Assembly: GCA_010029825.1 (NCBI GenBank)
Contig: RGVZ01000003.1
Span: forward strand, 1-64,000
Length of the DNA stretch: 64,000 nt
DNA from: a bacterium
GTDB lineage: Bacteria; Bdellovibrionota_B; Oligoflexia; Oligoflexales; RGVZ01
Direction of reading: 5' to 3'
In this document: piece by piece, positions 16,341 to 24,876 of the stretch
Layout of the letters: every line of letters begins with the position of its first letter
Numbering within the stretch: position 1 is the stretch's first letter
The notes under the pieces: model-generated
Seen by the model: only the letters and a program-made list of their open reading frames with translations
Told to the model about the DNA's origin: nothing
The model's database searches: none
Position numbers and translations under genes: made by a program

Positions 16341-17207
16341 GTGAAAGACAAGGGCGACAAGGCAAACCTTCCCGGGACATTGATCGAGCCTTCGGGCGAC
16401 GCGTTGACCTACGACCGTTACCTCCGGGTGGATGATTTGCTGTCCCTGCAAGTTCCGCAATCGGCACCCGCGGAACACGATGAGATGCTTTTCATCATCA
16501 TCCACCAGGTCTACGAACTCTGGTTCAAGCAAATCCTGCACGAACTGGACAAGTGCGAGCGCGCGCTCAACGCGGACTCGTTGACGGAATTCTTGCGGAC
16601 GCTGAAGCGCGTCCACGCCATCCAGAAGATCCTTGTCGACCAGGTTTCGGTCCTCGAGACCATGACTCCGACGGAGTTCAACCGTTTTCGCAACAGGCTG
16701 AATCCGGCCAGCGGGTTCCAGTCACACCAGTTTCGCATCGTCGAGTTCCGCATCGGGCTCAAGGACCCCGGATATCTGAAATTTTTCCGCGCCACGCCGG
16801 AGCACATGAACCAGTTGCGCGCGGCGATGGAGCGTCCATCCATGTACGACTTGTTCCTTCGGCTGTTGGCGCGCAAGGGATACCCGGTACCAAAACGCGT
16901 GCTGGACCGGGACCCGGCCGCCGCGTGGGAACCGGATGAGCAAGTCAAAGACGTTTTGTTGTCGATTTACCGTGACCCTGGAGCGCACATCGACATGTAC
17001 AACGCGGTCGAGGCCCTCATGGACCTTGATGAGGCGTTCATGTTGTGGCGATACCGCCATGTCGCGATGGTGGAGCGCATGATCGGATTCAAGCGCGGCA
17101 CTGGTGGATCGAGCGGCGTCGAGTACCTGACCCGGACCTTGTCCAAGAGATTCTTTCCTGAATTGTGGCAGCTGAGGAGTGACCTTGGCTCGTCCCAGTG
17201 GGGGTAA
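16341..17207 (+). CDS. kynA: Tryptophan 2,3-dioxygenase
   Basis: Haem enzyme that opens the indole ring of L-tryptophan with O2 to give N-formylkynurenine, the first step of the kynurenine pathway. The family signatures are complete: LTYDRYLRVDDLLSLQ, HDEMLFIIIHQVYELWFKQ, FNRFRNRLNPASGFQSHQFR, and MLWRYRHVAMVERMIG with the proximal haem His, then KRGTGGSSG. Length (288 aa) is normal. The start is GTG with GGAGG upstream. No kynureninase or formamidase gene lies nearby, so the downstream pathway must be encoded elsewhere or be incomplete. The 3' end runs into a 15-bp imperfect tandem repeat leading to the next gene. Confidence 0.96.
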   Translation: MKDKGDKANLPGTLIEPSGDALTYDRYLRVDDLLSLQVPQSAPAEHDEMLFIIIHQVYELWFKQILHELDKCERALNADSLTEFLRTLKRVHAIQKILVDQVSVLETMTPTEFNRFRNRLNPASGFQSHQFRIVEFRIGLKDPGYLKFFRATPEHMNQLRAAMERPSMYDLFLRLLARKGYPVPKRVLDRDPAAAWEPDEQVKDVLLSIYRDPGAHIDMYNAVEALMDLDEAFMLWRYRHVAMVERMIGFKRGTGGSSGVEYLTRTLSKRFFPELWQLRSDLGSSQWG

Positions 17208-17239
17208 AACCAATGGGAATGAAACCAATGGGGGTGCTA
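17195..17239 (+). repeat. Three imperfect 15-bp tandem repeats between kynA and the dapC-like gene
   Basis: Units at 17195-17209, 17210-17224 and 17225-17239 share the pattern CCA(A/G)TGGG. The first includes the kynA stop codon and the last provides the G-rich ribosome site of the next gene. A 17-codon ORF (17213-17266) also starts here with GGGGG upstream and overlaps the next start. Confidence 0.6.
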
Positions 17240-17240
17240 C

Positions 17241-18470
17241 TTGTCCAGCAATCCATTCGTCAATGATGTCACCGCGGGATTGAAGCCCTACCCGATGGAG
17301 GAGCTCAGCCGCATCAAGGCCGGGCTCGTGAAAGAAAGCAAGCCGGTCTACGACTTCGGCACGGGTGATCCGCGTATTCCGACCTGGTCCCCGGTGCGAG
17401 AGGCGCTGGTGAAGTCCCTGCCGGAAATCAGCCAGTACCCGAGCGTGAAGGGAATTGAGAAACTGGCCGTTGCCCACGCCGGTTACTTGAAGCGCAGGTT
17501 CAACCTGGCGACGGGAAATGACCTGGCCGTCATCCCAAGCCAGGGCAGTAAAGAGGCTATCTTCAACATTGCCCTGTGTCTCGTCGGACGGGCTGGCGGC
17601 AAGAAACACATGATTTATCCGGATCCTGGTTATCCGGTTTACCGGAGTTCGACCCTTTATGCCGGCGGCATCCCGTGGCCCGTGCGTGTCAGTGAGTCAA
17701 GTGGCTGGTTGCTGGAACCGTGGGAACTTCCGGATCACGTACAACAGAACGCCGCCGCGATCTGGATCAATCACCCCCACAATCCGACCGGCGCGACCGC
17801 GCCACTCGATTACTGGAAACGGGTGATTGATTGGTGCCACAAGACGGACACGATCCTGCTTTCAGACGATTGCTATGTGGACATTTATGACACGGCTCTC
17901 GACGGACAACTGGCCGGAAAATTCCCGGGTGGGGCATTTCCGCCGGTCGAGACCGACCCGCGGCCATTGAACCCTCTGCAGCTGACGACGGATCGCGTCC
18001 TGTCATTCATGAGCCTTTCCAAGCGCTCAGGCTTGACCGGGTATCGCGCGGGCATGGTTGCGGGTGACCCGCGGATCATCAAGCCGTTCCTGAACGCGCG
18101 CGCGAATTTCGGCGTCGGATCACCTGACTTCATCCAGCATGCCGCCGCAGTCGCGTGGGCGGACGACGAGCATGTCGTCGAGCGTCGCAGGATTTTTTCA
18201 CGCCGCCTCGCGACTTTCGGTCCGTTGCTGAAAGAACTGGGCATGATCAAGGCGATCCCGTCGACGACGTTCTACCTGTGGGCGAAGATCCCGCCAAGGT
18301 TTGGCGACGATGACGTCAAGTTTGTCCTCGATCTCGCGCGGATCGGCGTGATCGCGTCGCCCTCGCAATGGCTGAGCGAGGGGATCCGGGGTTACGTGCG
18401 GTTCGCTCTGGTTCCCGAGGACGCGCCCATGCAACAAGCCATGAATCTTTTGCGCGAGTATCTGAAATGA
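17241..18470 (+). CDS. dapC: PLP-dependent aminotransferase, probable N-succinyl-diaminopimelate transaminase
   Basis: A 409-residue fold-type I aminotransferase. Visible PLP-site motifs are NHPHNPTGA (phosphate/cofactor contact), DDCYVDIY and SLSKRSGLTGYRAG with the Schiff-base Lys. The C-terminal RFALVP places the substrate-carboxylate Arg. The gene overlaps dapD by 4 nt, and this pairing strongly suggests the succinylase branch of lysine/meso-DAP synthesis, where DapC converts N-succinyl-2-amino-6-oxopimelate to N-succinyl-LL-DAP. By sequence alone it could be another class I aminotransferase. The start is TTG at 17241, just after a G-rich ribosome site; the KPYPMEELSR segment matches the N-terminus of DapC-like enzymes. 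Confidence 0.85.
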   Translation: MSSNPFVNDVTAGLKPYPMEELSRIKAGLVKESKPVYDFGTGDPRIPTWSPVREALVKSLPEISQYPSVKGIEKLAVAHAGYLKRRFNLATGNDLAVIPSQGSKEAIFNIALCLVGRAGGKKHMIYPDPGYPVYRSSTLYAGGIPWPVRVSESSGWLLEPWELPDHVQQNAAAIWINHPHNPTGATAPLDYWKRVIDWCHKTDTILLSDDCYVDIYDTALDGQLAGKFPGGAFPPVETDPRPLNPLQLTTDRVLSFMSLSKRSGLTGYRAGMVAGDPRIIKPFLNARANFGVGSPDFIQHAAAVAWADDEHVVERRRIFSRRLATFGPLLKELGMIKAIPSTTFYLWAKIPPRFGDDDVKFVLDLARIGVIASPSQWLSEGIRGYVRFALVPEDAPMQQAMNLLREYLK

Positions 18471-19318
18471 GCACAACTGCGAACGCGATCAACGAATTGC
18501 GCGCCGCCATCGAGGAAGGCGCGTCCAATCCACCGCCTCCGGGCAGTGACGCGGAGCTGCGCCTGCGGGCCAGTGTGGAATCCGTCATGGGTATGCTGGA
18601 TCGCGGCGAGATCCGAGTTGCAACCCAGGACGCGCCTGATGGCCAGTGGACGACCCACGCCTGGATCAAGCGGGCCATACTTATGTACTTCAAGTACGAG
18701 CCGATGGCCGTCATGGAAGTCGGGCCGTTTGTCTATCACGACAAGATTCCCCTGAAGACCAACTATAAGGACTTGAAGGTGCGCGTCGTGCCGCCGGCCG
18801 TCGCCCGTTACGGTTCATTCATGGAACCCGGGGTGATCCTGATGCCGTCGTATGTAAATATCGGCGCATGGGTTGGATCAGGGACGATGGTCGACACCTG
18901 GGCGACAGTCGGTTCGTGTGCCCAGATCGGCGCGAATGTGCACTTGTCCGGGGGCGTGGGTATCGGCGGTGTCCTTGAACCGCCATCCGCCAATCCCGTC
19001 ATTGTCGAGGACGGCGCGTTTCTCGGGTCGCGCTGCATTGCCGTCGAAGGTGTCCGGATCGGGCGCGAGGCTGTGCTGGCAGCGAACACCACGTTGACTG
19101 CGTCCACCCCGATCATTGACACGCGCAAACCAGGAATGCCCGCGATCAAGGGGCACGTGCCACCGCGTTGCGTGGTTGTTCCCGGCACCGTGGAAAAAGA
19201 AATTCCCGGCGGCAAGATCTATACGTCATGCGCCTACATCATTGGCGAGAGAAAACCCTCGACAGATCTCAAAACGTCGCTGAATGACACATTGCGGGAG
19301 TTTTCCCTGTCAGTATGA
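18467..19318 (+). CDS. dapD: Tetrahydrodipicolinate N-succinyltransferase
   Basis: Transfers succinyl from succinyl-CoA to tetrahydrodipicolinate, the committed step of the succinylase DAP pathway that feeds lysine and peptidoglycan. The 283-residue protein has the N-terminal helical domain (RLRASVESVMGMLDRGEIRVA) and the left-handed beta-helix of hexapeptide repeats (VNIGAWVGSGTMVDTWATVG). The active-site region NVHLSGGVGIGGVLEP is intact. Length is close to the usual ~275. ATG at 18467 overlaps the aminotransferase stop (ATGA) and is preferred over the longer upstream frame. The gene again overlaps the ferredoxin gene by 4 nt. Confidence 0.96.
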   Translation: MSTTANAINELRAAIEEGASNPPPPGSDAELRLRASVESVMGMLDRGEIRVATQDAPDGQWTTHAWIKRAILMYFKYEPMAVMEVGPFVYHDKIPLKTNYKDLKVRVVPPAVARYGSFMEPGVILMPSYVNIGAWVGSGTMVDTWATVGSCAQIGANVHLSGGVGIGGVLEPPSANPVIVEDGAFLGSRCIAVEGVRIGREAVLAANTTLTASTPIIDTRKPGMPAIKGHVPPRCVVVPGTVEKEIPGGKIYTSCAYIIGERKPSTDLKTSLNDTLREFSLSV

Positions 19319-19668
19319 ATGATGTCGCGAAAAGGCCATCGGTGGTGTTCATGCCTTCCGGGGCGCGTGCCGAAGTCGACAGCGGGACCAAGATCCTTGT
19401 CGCGGCCCGCCAGGCAGGCGTTCCGATCCGGTTCATGTGCGCCTCGCTCCGTTGCGGAACTTGTGGTGTCAAGGTGGACGCGTCCCATGGTTCTGTCAGC
19501 CCGCAAAGCGAGGATGAATTGGCCATGTTGCGCCGTCTGAAACTTTCCCTCGATGGTTCGATCCGGATGGCTTGCCGCACTCGCGTTGAAAGTGGTCAAA
19601 TAGTGGTGGATCTTGATTTCCAGGATTCATACGACCCTTCTGACAACGCGGATTTCGAGGATGCCTGA
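19315..19668 (+). CDS. Plant-type [2Fe-2S] ferredoxin
   Basis: A 117-residue ferredoxin of the fdx family. The ligand pattern is visible: CASLRCGTC followed by a fourth Cys in RMACRTRV. The beta-grasp core begins VVFMPSGARAEVDSG. It would shuttle electrons to a reductase or oxygenase; no partner is adjacent, and its place after dapD may be only a matter of co-expression. It overlaps dapD by 4 nt (ATGA) and the following membrane glycosyltransferase gene by 8 nt, so four genes from 17241 to 21439 form one coupled operon. Confidence 0.92.
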   Translation: MNDVAKRPSVVFMPSGARAEVDSGTKILVAARQAGVPIRFMCASLRCGTCGVKVDASHGSVSPQSEDELAMLRRLKLSLDGSIRMACRTRVESGQIVVDLDFQDSYDPSDNADFEDA

Positions 19669-21439
19669 AGATATTTCCCGTTTCCCTGTCGACCATGAAA
19701 CCTCTTCCCGTCACCTTCGTTGGTTGACGGGATCTGTTCTTGGCGTCTCTGTCCTTTCGATGGCGATCGCCCTCTGGCGCGAATCCCAGGTTCCATCCCC
19801 GCTCATGCTGGATGTGTTCGATTCGCAATTCATCGACCAGGAGATCCCGGCCGCGTTGGCTTGCGCGCTGATCGCCGTCGCCGCGTGGTTCATTTGTCAG
19901 CGGACGGGGCTTGACCGTCAGCAGGAAGATCTCGTCTCGAAGTGGAAATACAAATGGGTTTTTGCCGGGGTCGTGACGCTGGTCTGCGTCATCGGCAGCC
20001 TCAACGTCTATCGCATGGCGTCAATCTCTGGCGATGAGTACGCCAACGTCACGCAGACAAGGATTTTCGCGCGGGGATCCATGACCGGGCAATGGCCTTC
20101 GTGGATGGCGCCGCGCATGGCGCCCGCGGAACTCGCCAACAGGATCCTGGTCGCGGATGACGGAAGTGGTCGTGTCATCACCAGTTACCAGCCGGTTTTC
20201 GCCCTGATATCAGCGCCATTTCAGCGTGCCCGCATGCGTTTCCTCGTCAACCCCCTGATCGCGGGTGCCGTCATCGCGCTGACGGGTGCCTGCGCGTGGC
20301 AACTGCTGGCCACTGACTGGATTGCCGGACTCGCGATGATGATGATGGCTGGCAGCGTCTCGGTCGAGGGTTTCGGGATGGCCGGTTTCGCGACCAACTT
20401 TGTGTTGCTCATGCACCTCGCTTTTGCCTGGTTTTTCATCCGTGGATTGCGGCGGGAAAGTCGCGTCTCGATGGCGCTGGCTGGCATTGCCGGCGCCATG
20501 GCGATGCATACGGCGAACCAGATGAGCCACTTGCTGCTGGCCGTACCGGCGTTTGTCGTTCTTCTCGGTGCCCGCAGGTGGCGCGATGCCCTGTGGCTCG
20601 CCGTTCCCTATGTCCCGTTCGTTATCGTGTTCACCTTCGGATGGACCGGTTTCGTGCAGGGCCTGTCCCATTCCCACCGTCAGGAAGTCAGCCCGGGACT
20701 GGCGCCGTCCCTGACAGAGCTTTCGTGGCTGGCGCGGCACCTGCGTATTCCGACATTCCGCCAGGTCCTGCAGGACGTCATGAGTATCCTGCGGTTTTTT
20801 CAATGGGCTGTGCCGGGCCTTGCCGGGTTGTTGATCTTGTGGTTCAGAAATCGCGGTCAGTCCGCATCAAGTGATGATCCGCGTGATCACGCGGCAACCA
20901 GCCTGTTCATGACGGTTTCCGCGTCCGCGCTGGCGTGCGCGACCGTGTTCTATTTTTTCTTTCCGCTGAACCAGGGGCACGGTTGGGGATACCGTTACCT
21001 GCAACCCTTCCTCGGGTTCGCGGTCCTTTCCGGTCTGGCTTTTGCGCGCGCAGCCGGACCAACGTCCCGCGTCGTGACGTGGTTGTTGTTGTCGTCCTTC
21101 ATGTCGGTCGCGATCCTCTTGCCGCTGCGCATCAGCCAGATTTCAGGGTTTGTCGCCGAACGCCTCGCCCTGCTGCCTTGTTTGCCGGAGGACATGGCCC
21201 AGGTGTGCTTTGTCGATACGACGAGGATTTACTGGGGCCCGGACCTGATCCAGAACGACCCGTTCCTGGGTGATGCCTCTGTGACGGATTCCTTTCCGCC
21301 CGGTTCCTTGAAAAGCCGCGTGATCCTGAAGGCATCAGATGACGTCTCAAACGAGGAATTCATCCGCGCGCGGTTTCCAGGGCTCCGGCGGGAACCGCGC
21401 GAGGGCCTGCCCGGCGCCGGAAGTATCTGGGTTCCCTAG
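19661..21439 (+). CDS. GT-C type membrane glycosyltransferase (family 39-like)
   Basis: A 592-residue polytopic protein with about ten to twelve transmembrane helices. After the first helices, a loop holds ISGDEYANVTQTRIFARGS, the acidic DE motif and following helix characteristic of GT-C (ArnT/PMT-like) enzymes that transfer sugars from polyprenyl-phosphate donors on the outer face of the membrane. A family-39 assignment rests on this motif and topology. Acceptor (lipid A, protein or glycan) is unknown. The C-terminal periplasmic segment has FPPGSLKSRVILKA. ATG at 19661 overlaps the ferredoxin gene; its stop TAG shares the palindrome CTAG with the stop of convergent rsmA. Confidence 0.7.
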   Translation: MPEDISRFPVDHETSSRHLRWLTGSVLGVSVLSMAIALWRESQVPSPLMLDVFDSQFIDQEIPAALACALIAVAAWFICQRTGLDRQQEDLVSKWKYKWVFAGVVTLVCVIGSLNVYRMASISGDEYANVTQTRIFARGSMTGQWPSWMAPRMAPAELANRILVADDGSGRVITSYQPVFALISAPFQRARMRFLVNPLIAGAVIALTGACAWQLLATDWIAGLAMMMMAGSVSVEGFGMAGFATNFVLLMHLAFAWFFIRGLRRESRVSMALAGIAGAMAMHTANQMSHLLLAVPAFVVLLGARRWRDALWLAVPYVPFVIVFTFGWTGFVQGLSHSHRQEVSPGLAPSLTELSWLARHLRIPTFRQVLQDVMSILRFFQWAVPGLAGLLILWFRNRGQSASSDDPRDHAATSLFMTVSASALACATVFYFFFPLNQGHGWGYRYLQPFLGFAVLSGLAFARAAGPTSRVVTWLLLSSFMSVAILLPLRISQISGFVAERLALLPCLPEDMAQVCFVDTTRIYWGPDLIQNDPFLGDASVTDSFPPGSLKSRVILKASDDVSNEEFIRARFPGLRREPREGLPGAGSIWVP

Positions 21440-22272
21440 GACAAGAACCGCGCGAGTTCGGCGAACTCGTCGAGAGTGAGTGTTTCCGGGCGACGGTTCA
21501 GGTCGACCGGGCAATCGGCCTCGTTGCGTCCTGACAAGAACGGTTTGACGGCATTGCGCAGTTTTTTGCGGCGCTGATGAAACGCCGCGCGCGCGACCGA
21601 CTCGATTTTTTTCAACATTTCCGGCGCTGGCTGGTCCATGCGCGGTTCCATCACCACGATGGCACTGTCAACTTTCGGGACAGGCGTAAAGAATTCGCGG
21701 CCAACTTCGCAGTCGAGGCGCGTGTTGGCGCGCAACTGCGTGTAGACGCTGAGGCTGCCGTAGTCCTTGGTGCTGGGTTTGGCCGCCAGGCGCTCCGCGA
21801 ACTCAAGTTGCACCAGGAATGTCGCACCGGCCAGGCGGTTCAGGTGTGGCAAGACCCACATCACGATGGGAGACGAGATGTTGTACGGAATGTTTCCGAC
21901 GACCGCGGCGCGCTTGCCTGATTTCGTGACACGGTCAATCCAGGCGCCAAGGTCAAATTCAAGGACGTCTTGATTGACGACTTCGACTCCCGGAATGGCC
22001 GCGTTCGCGACCCGCTCGGCGAAACGGTCGTCCTTCTCGATCGCGGTCGTGTCGATGCCAGCATTGGAAAGGGCGTTGGTCAGGATGGCCCCGCCCGGTC
22101 CGATCTCGATCACCTCGGTCGCTTTCCAGTCCTGGACGATTTCCACCACGCGTCGCACCGGCCAGTCATCGTGCAGGAAAACCTGGCCGAGGGATTTCTT
22201 CTGGCGTGGCTGGCTGTCGTCAAATTTCTGTTTATGTCGCGTGTGTTTCAAACGGGTACCTCGCGTAGACAT
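21436..22272 (-). CDS. rsmA: 16S rRNA dimethyladenosine transferase
   Basis: Dimethylates A1518 and A1519 of 16S rRNA (KsgA), a late 30S maturation check. The 278-residue protein carries QKKSLGQVFL at the N-terminus, the SAM motif VIEIGPGGAILTNAL, AIEKDDRF, and the catalytic VVGNIPYNISSPI. The KsgA C-terminal RNA-binding domain is present (FHQRRKKLRNAVK). ATG at 22272 overlaps the 3' end of tsaD by 41 bp, with both genes on the minus strand in the same operon. Coupling of tRNA/rRNA modification genes is common. Confidence 0.96.
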   Translation of the reverse strand: MSTRGTRLKHTRHKQKFDDSQPRQKKSLGQVFLHDDWPVRRVVEIVQDWKATEVIEIGPGGAILTNALSNAGIDTTAIEKDDRFAERVANAAIPGVEVVNQDVLEFDLGAWIDRVTKSGKRAAVVGNIPYNISSPIVMWVLPHLNRLAGATFLVQLEFAERLAAKPSTKDYGSLSVYTQLRANTRLDCEVGREFFTPVPKVDSAIVVMEPRMDQPAPEMLKKIESVARAAFHQRRKKLRNAVKPFLSGRNEADCPVDLNRRPETLTLDEFAELARFLS

Positions 22273-23272
22273 CCCAGGCGAGGTCCAGGAACGCCCCGGC
22301 CCCGCGCTCTTTCAACATGTGCCAGCCCAGGGCCGCGATCATTGCCGCGTTATCGGAGCAGTAGGCGAGGTCGGGAAAGTGGCACTCAATCTTGCGCGGA
22401 GCGAACGTCGCCTGCGCCATCTCGCGGAATTTTTTGTTCGCGGCGACACCTCCGGCCACGACGATGCCACGGATTTGCGGATGTTGTGTCCGCGCGATGT
22501 CCAGTTTGCGGATGATCTGGTTGAACGCCTCGCGCTGGAACGCCGCGCACATGTCGTTGACCATCTGTTCCGGGATGGGTTGTGTCTGGCGCGCGATCAT
22601 CTGGGCCATGTGTGTTTTCAGGCCGGAATAACTGAACTCCATCCGCGACTTGCGTTCCACCATACGCGGCATCGGGATCGCATCGGGGTCGCCGTGGGCG
22701 GCACGCTTTTCGATCCATGGTCCACCTGGATATGGCAGGCCCAGCAATTTGCCGACCTTGTCCAGGCACTCGCCACACGCGTCGTCCGCCGTGTGGGCGA
22801 TCAGTTTGAACTTCAGCGGACTTTCGACGAGGTACATGTTCGTATGGCCACCAGAGACCACGAGGGCAAGGCAAGGCAAGATTGATTCCGCGACGCTGTC
22901 GCTCAGGCCGAGGAGCGCGCCGTGGATGTGCGCGTGCACGTGATCCACGGGGATCAAGGGTTTGTTGTTCGCCACGGCAAGGCCCTTGGCGAATGACACG
23001 CCAACCAGCAAGGCGCCAACAAGGCCCGGGCCCTGGGTCACGGCAATGGCGTCAAGGTCGCCGATCTTGATTCCAGATTCGGAGAGGGCCGCGTCGAAAA
23101 GTGGCTGGATGGCGTTAAGGTGCTCGCGCGCGGCGATCTCGGGAACAACCCCGCCAAACGGGGCGTGGCGCGCGATCTGGGACGAGATTTTGGACGACAG
23201 GACCTGTCGGCCGTCCCTCAAGACGGCGACGGCGGTCTCGTCGCAACTGGATTCAATACCGATGATCAACAT
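22232..23272 (-). CDS. tsaD: tRNA N6-threonylcarbamoyladenosine synthase subunit
   Basis: Transfers threonylcarbamoyl from TC-AMP to A37 of ANN-decoding tRNAs (with TsaB and TsaE). The ASKHA-fold protein (346 aa) has MLIIGIESSCDETAVAV, the metal-binding HVHAHIHG (HxxxH), ALVVSGGHTN and GVAANKKFREM. All are intact. TsaB and TsaE are not in the window, but tcdA (46465-47334), which cyclises t6A to ct6A, is present. The upstream CpoB-like gene ends 8 bp before the start, suggesting an operon of three genes. Confidence 0.97.
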   Translation of the reverse strand: MLIIGIESSCDETAVAVLRDGRQVLSSKISSQIARHAPFGGVVPEIAAREHLNAIQPLFDAALSESGIKIGDLDAIAVTQGPGLVGALLVGVSFAKGLAVANNKPLIPVDHVHAHIHGALLGLSDSVAESILPCLALVVSGGHTNMYLVESPLKFKLIAHTADDACGECLDKVGKLLGLPYPGGPWIEKRAAHGDPDAIPMPRMVERKSRMEFSYSGLKTHMAQMIARQTQPIPEQMVNDMCAAFQREAFNQIIRKLDIARTQHPQIRGIVVAGGVAANKKFREMAQATFAPRKIECHFPDLAYCSDNAAMIAALGWHMLKERGAGAFLDLAWDVYARYPFETHAT

Positions 23273-23280
23273 CGGTACGG

Positions 23281-24261
23281 TTAATGGCCTGCCCGCGAGG
23301 ATTTGCCAAGATCTTTCAGGCGGTCTTTGGCTTTATTGGCCTCGGGGCTTTTCGGGTGCTTGGTGATCAGCTCCTGATAATAGAGTTTGGCGGTGGCCGG
23401 ATCCCCGAGATTGCGGAAGGCGTCTCCCATCCGCAGGCGCGCCTGGGGCAGGTACTTCGCGGTTGGCTTGCTGTCGATGAACTCATTGAACTGCAGGGCG
23501 GCTTCGCGCATTTGCCCCACCTTGTAAAGGGATTCGGCGTACAGGAACGCGATCTCCTCGCGGTCTTTTGCCTTTGTCGTCGCCTTGAGCGCCGCCGGGG
23601 CGTCCTCGGCCACACGTTTGAACTGGCGTTTGCCGTAGGCGTCGCGGAAATTCTTCAGTGTCGTCAGGGTCTTGTCCGACTTGCGCGGGGTTTCCGCGGG
23701 TTTGGTCTCTTCACCCGCGGTCGCTGTCTCACGATCCGCGTTTTTCTCCAGCATGGGATCTCCGGCCTTGTCTGAGCCCCGCGCGGCAGTTGCGCCAGAT
23801 TTCTCGCCAGATTTCTCGCTATATTTTTCATTATATTTTTCAGGCGTTTTCAGCCTGACGCCTTGTTTTTCCAGTGACGCGATGACTTCGCCCTGGGTTG
23901 CCTCCAGCGCTGCCATTCTCTCGTTTAGCGTCCGGACTTTACCCCCAACCGAGTTGGTCTGGTCACCCTCGACCCCGGGCATGAAACCTGTCGTCACGCC
24001 AATTTTCAGAGCCTCAAGTTCGCCTTTGATCTGGTTCATCTCCGACGAGATCTTTTCGATGTCCATTGCCGTTGACGCCAAACGGCGTTTCGCGGCCTCA
24101 CCCGCCGGCGTGTTCTCGTCCATCAACGCGCTCTCAAGTTGCATGACCCTTGTTTGAAGGTTGAAAATCTCGTCCTTCAATTGGCGTTCCTTGGCTGGCG
24201 TGAAGCAGCCGGAAACCGACATCAGGAGAATCAGGCAAGATCCTTGGGTCAACGCTCTCAT
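23281..24261 (-). CDS. CpoB/YbgF-like lipoprotein with coiled coil and TPR domain
   Basis: A 326-residue envelope protein. The signal peptide ends in SVSGC (lipidated Cys). Residues 30-110 form a coiled coil (QTRVMQLESALMDE, and later EMNQIKGELEALK), as in the trimerising N-terminus of CpoB/YbgF. After a Lys/Ser-rich linker with EKYNEKYSEKSGEKSG repeats, the C-terminal 130 residues are TPR repeats (QFNEFIDSKPTAKYLPQARLRMG, shown here only in part). CpoB coordinates PBP1B with the Tol complex at division. Pal/Tol genes are absent here and the native CpoB is usually periplasmic and not lipidated, so exact orthology is uncertain. ATG at 24261 has GGAG upstream. Confidence 0.85.
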   Translation of the reverse strand: MRALTQGSCLILLMSVSGCFTPAKERQLKDEIFNLQTRVMQLESALMDENTPAGEAAKRRLASTAMDIEKISSEMNQIKGELEALKIGVTTGFMPGVEGDQTNSVGGKVRTLNERMAALEATQGEVIASLEKQGVRLKTPEKYNEKYSEKSGEKSGATAARGSDKAGDPMLEKNADRETATAGEETKPAETPRKSDKTLTTLKNFRDAYGKRQFKRVAEDAPAALKATTKAKDREEIAFLYAESLYKVGQMREAALQFNEFIDSKPTAKYLPQARLRMGDAFRNLGDPATAKLYYQELITKHPKSPEANKAKDRLKDLGKSSRAGH

Positions 24262-24390
24262 GGGCACGCTCCCGTATTTGACAGACATCCCAACTAAACC
24301 CTGTCGGATTCGTTGTTTATCCCTGGTGCTCTATGTTGACCTATTTTGGGTATCGGGCTCAAGTGGGAGCCTGGGGGGGCAGGGGACGTT

Positions 24391-24708
24391 TCAGGCGGCG
24401 GAATCGGCACGCATACGGCGCTTGACGCGGGCTACGACGGTGAAACAACGGCGGGAATCCTGCCGCCATTTCGCCCCGTAGGACTGCGTCGCGGCCATTC
24501 TCGACTCGGGGAAGTTCAAGGCCAGGATGAGCAGCCCCTCGGATTCCCGCATGCGCTCATTGAGCAGGCTGAGAAACTTTTTCTGGGCCTCGGCGACGCC
24601 CGAAGCGCCTTGAGCCTCAGGGGTTCCTTGCGCTGGCGGGGCGACTTCTGTATGGTGGGGCGCATTCTGGCCGTCTGCCCCTTGAGGTTTGTTGGTATCT
24701 TCGGCCAT
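24391..24708 (-). CDS. Small hypothetical protein
   Basis: A 105-residue protein. The first 35 residues are Pro/Ala/Gln-rich and probably disordered; the rest is a basic amphipathic helix region (KKFLSLLNERMRESEGLLILAL, shown in part; then VARVKRRMRADSAA). No signal peptide. It lies upstream of, and on the same strand as, the CpoB-like gene, with 130 bp between. Its start abuts a small divergent ORF ahead of the DEAD-box helicase. No family was recognised. Confidence 0.55.
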   Translation of the reverse strand: MAEDTNKPQGADGQNAPHHTEVAPPAQGTPEAQGASGVAEAQKKFLSLLNERMRESEGLLILALNFPESRMAATQSYGAKWRQDSRRCFTVVARVKRRMRADSAA

Positions 24709-24787
24709 GACTACATTGCCTCAGGCTTGTGATCTCGAAATTAACCGCCTCCTTTTTTCAATCGGCAGGTGGCTCGACAAGCTGAGG

Positions 24788-24829
24788 GGGGCCGTGTTGG
24801 CCCCGCAAGGCAGCGCCGGCATACCCGGC
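24788..24829 (+). promoter_or_regulatory. Two hairpins in the leader of the DEAD-box helicase gene
   Basis: GGGGCC/GGCCCC (24788-24793 with 24799-24804) and GCCGG/CCGGC (24815-24819 with 24825-24829) are perfect short GC stems ahead of the helicase start. DEAD-box helicase mRNAs are often autoregulated through structured leaders, so this is a candidate control region. A 57-codon ORF (24707-24880) runs through it and ends in an ATGA overlap with the helicase start. Confidence 0.3.
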
Positions 24830-24876
24830 CTCGTAAACGGCGTAAGCGCCTGTAATAAAAGAGAAAAGCTCACAAA

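Noticed and set aside
14883-16616. 577-codon minus-strand ORF
   Set aside because: It is opposite the RNA methyltransferase and kynA genes, whose domain motifs are clear; its protein has no recognisable domain.
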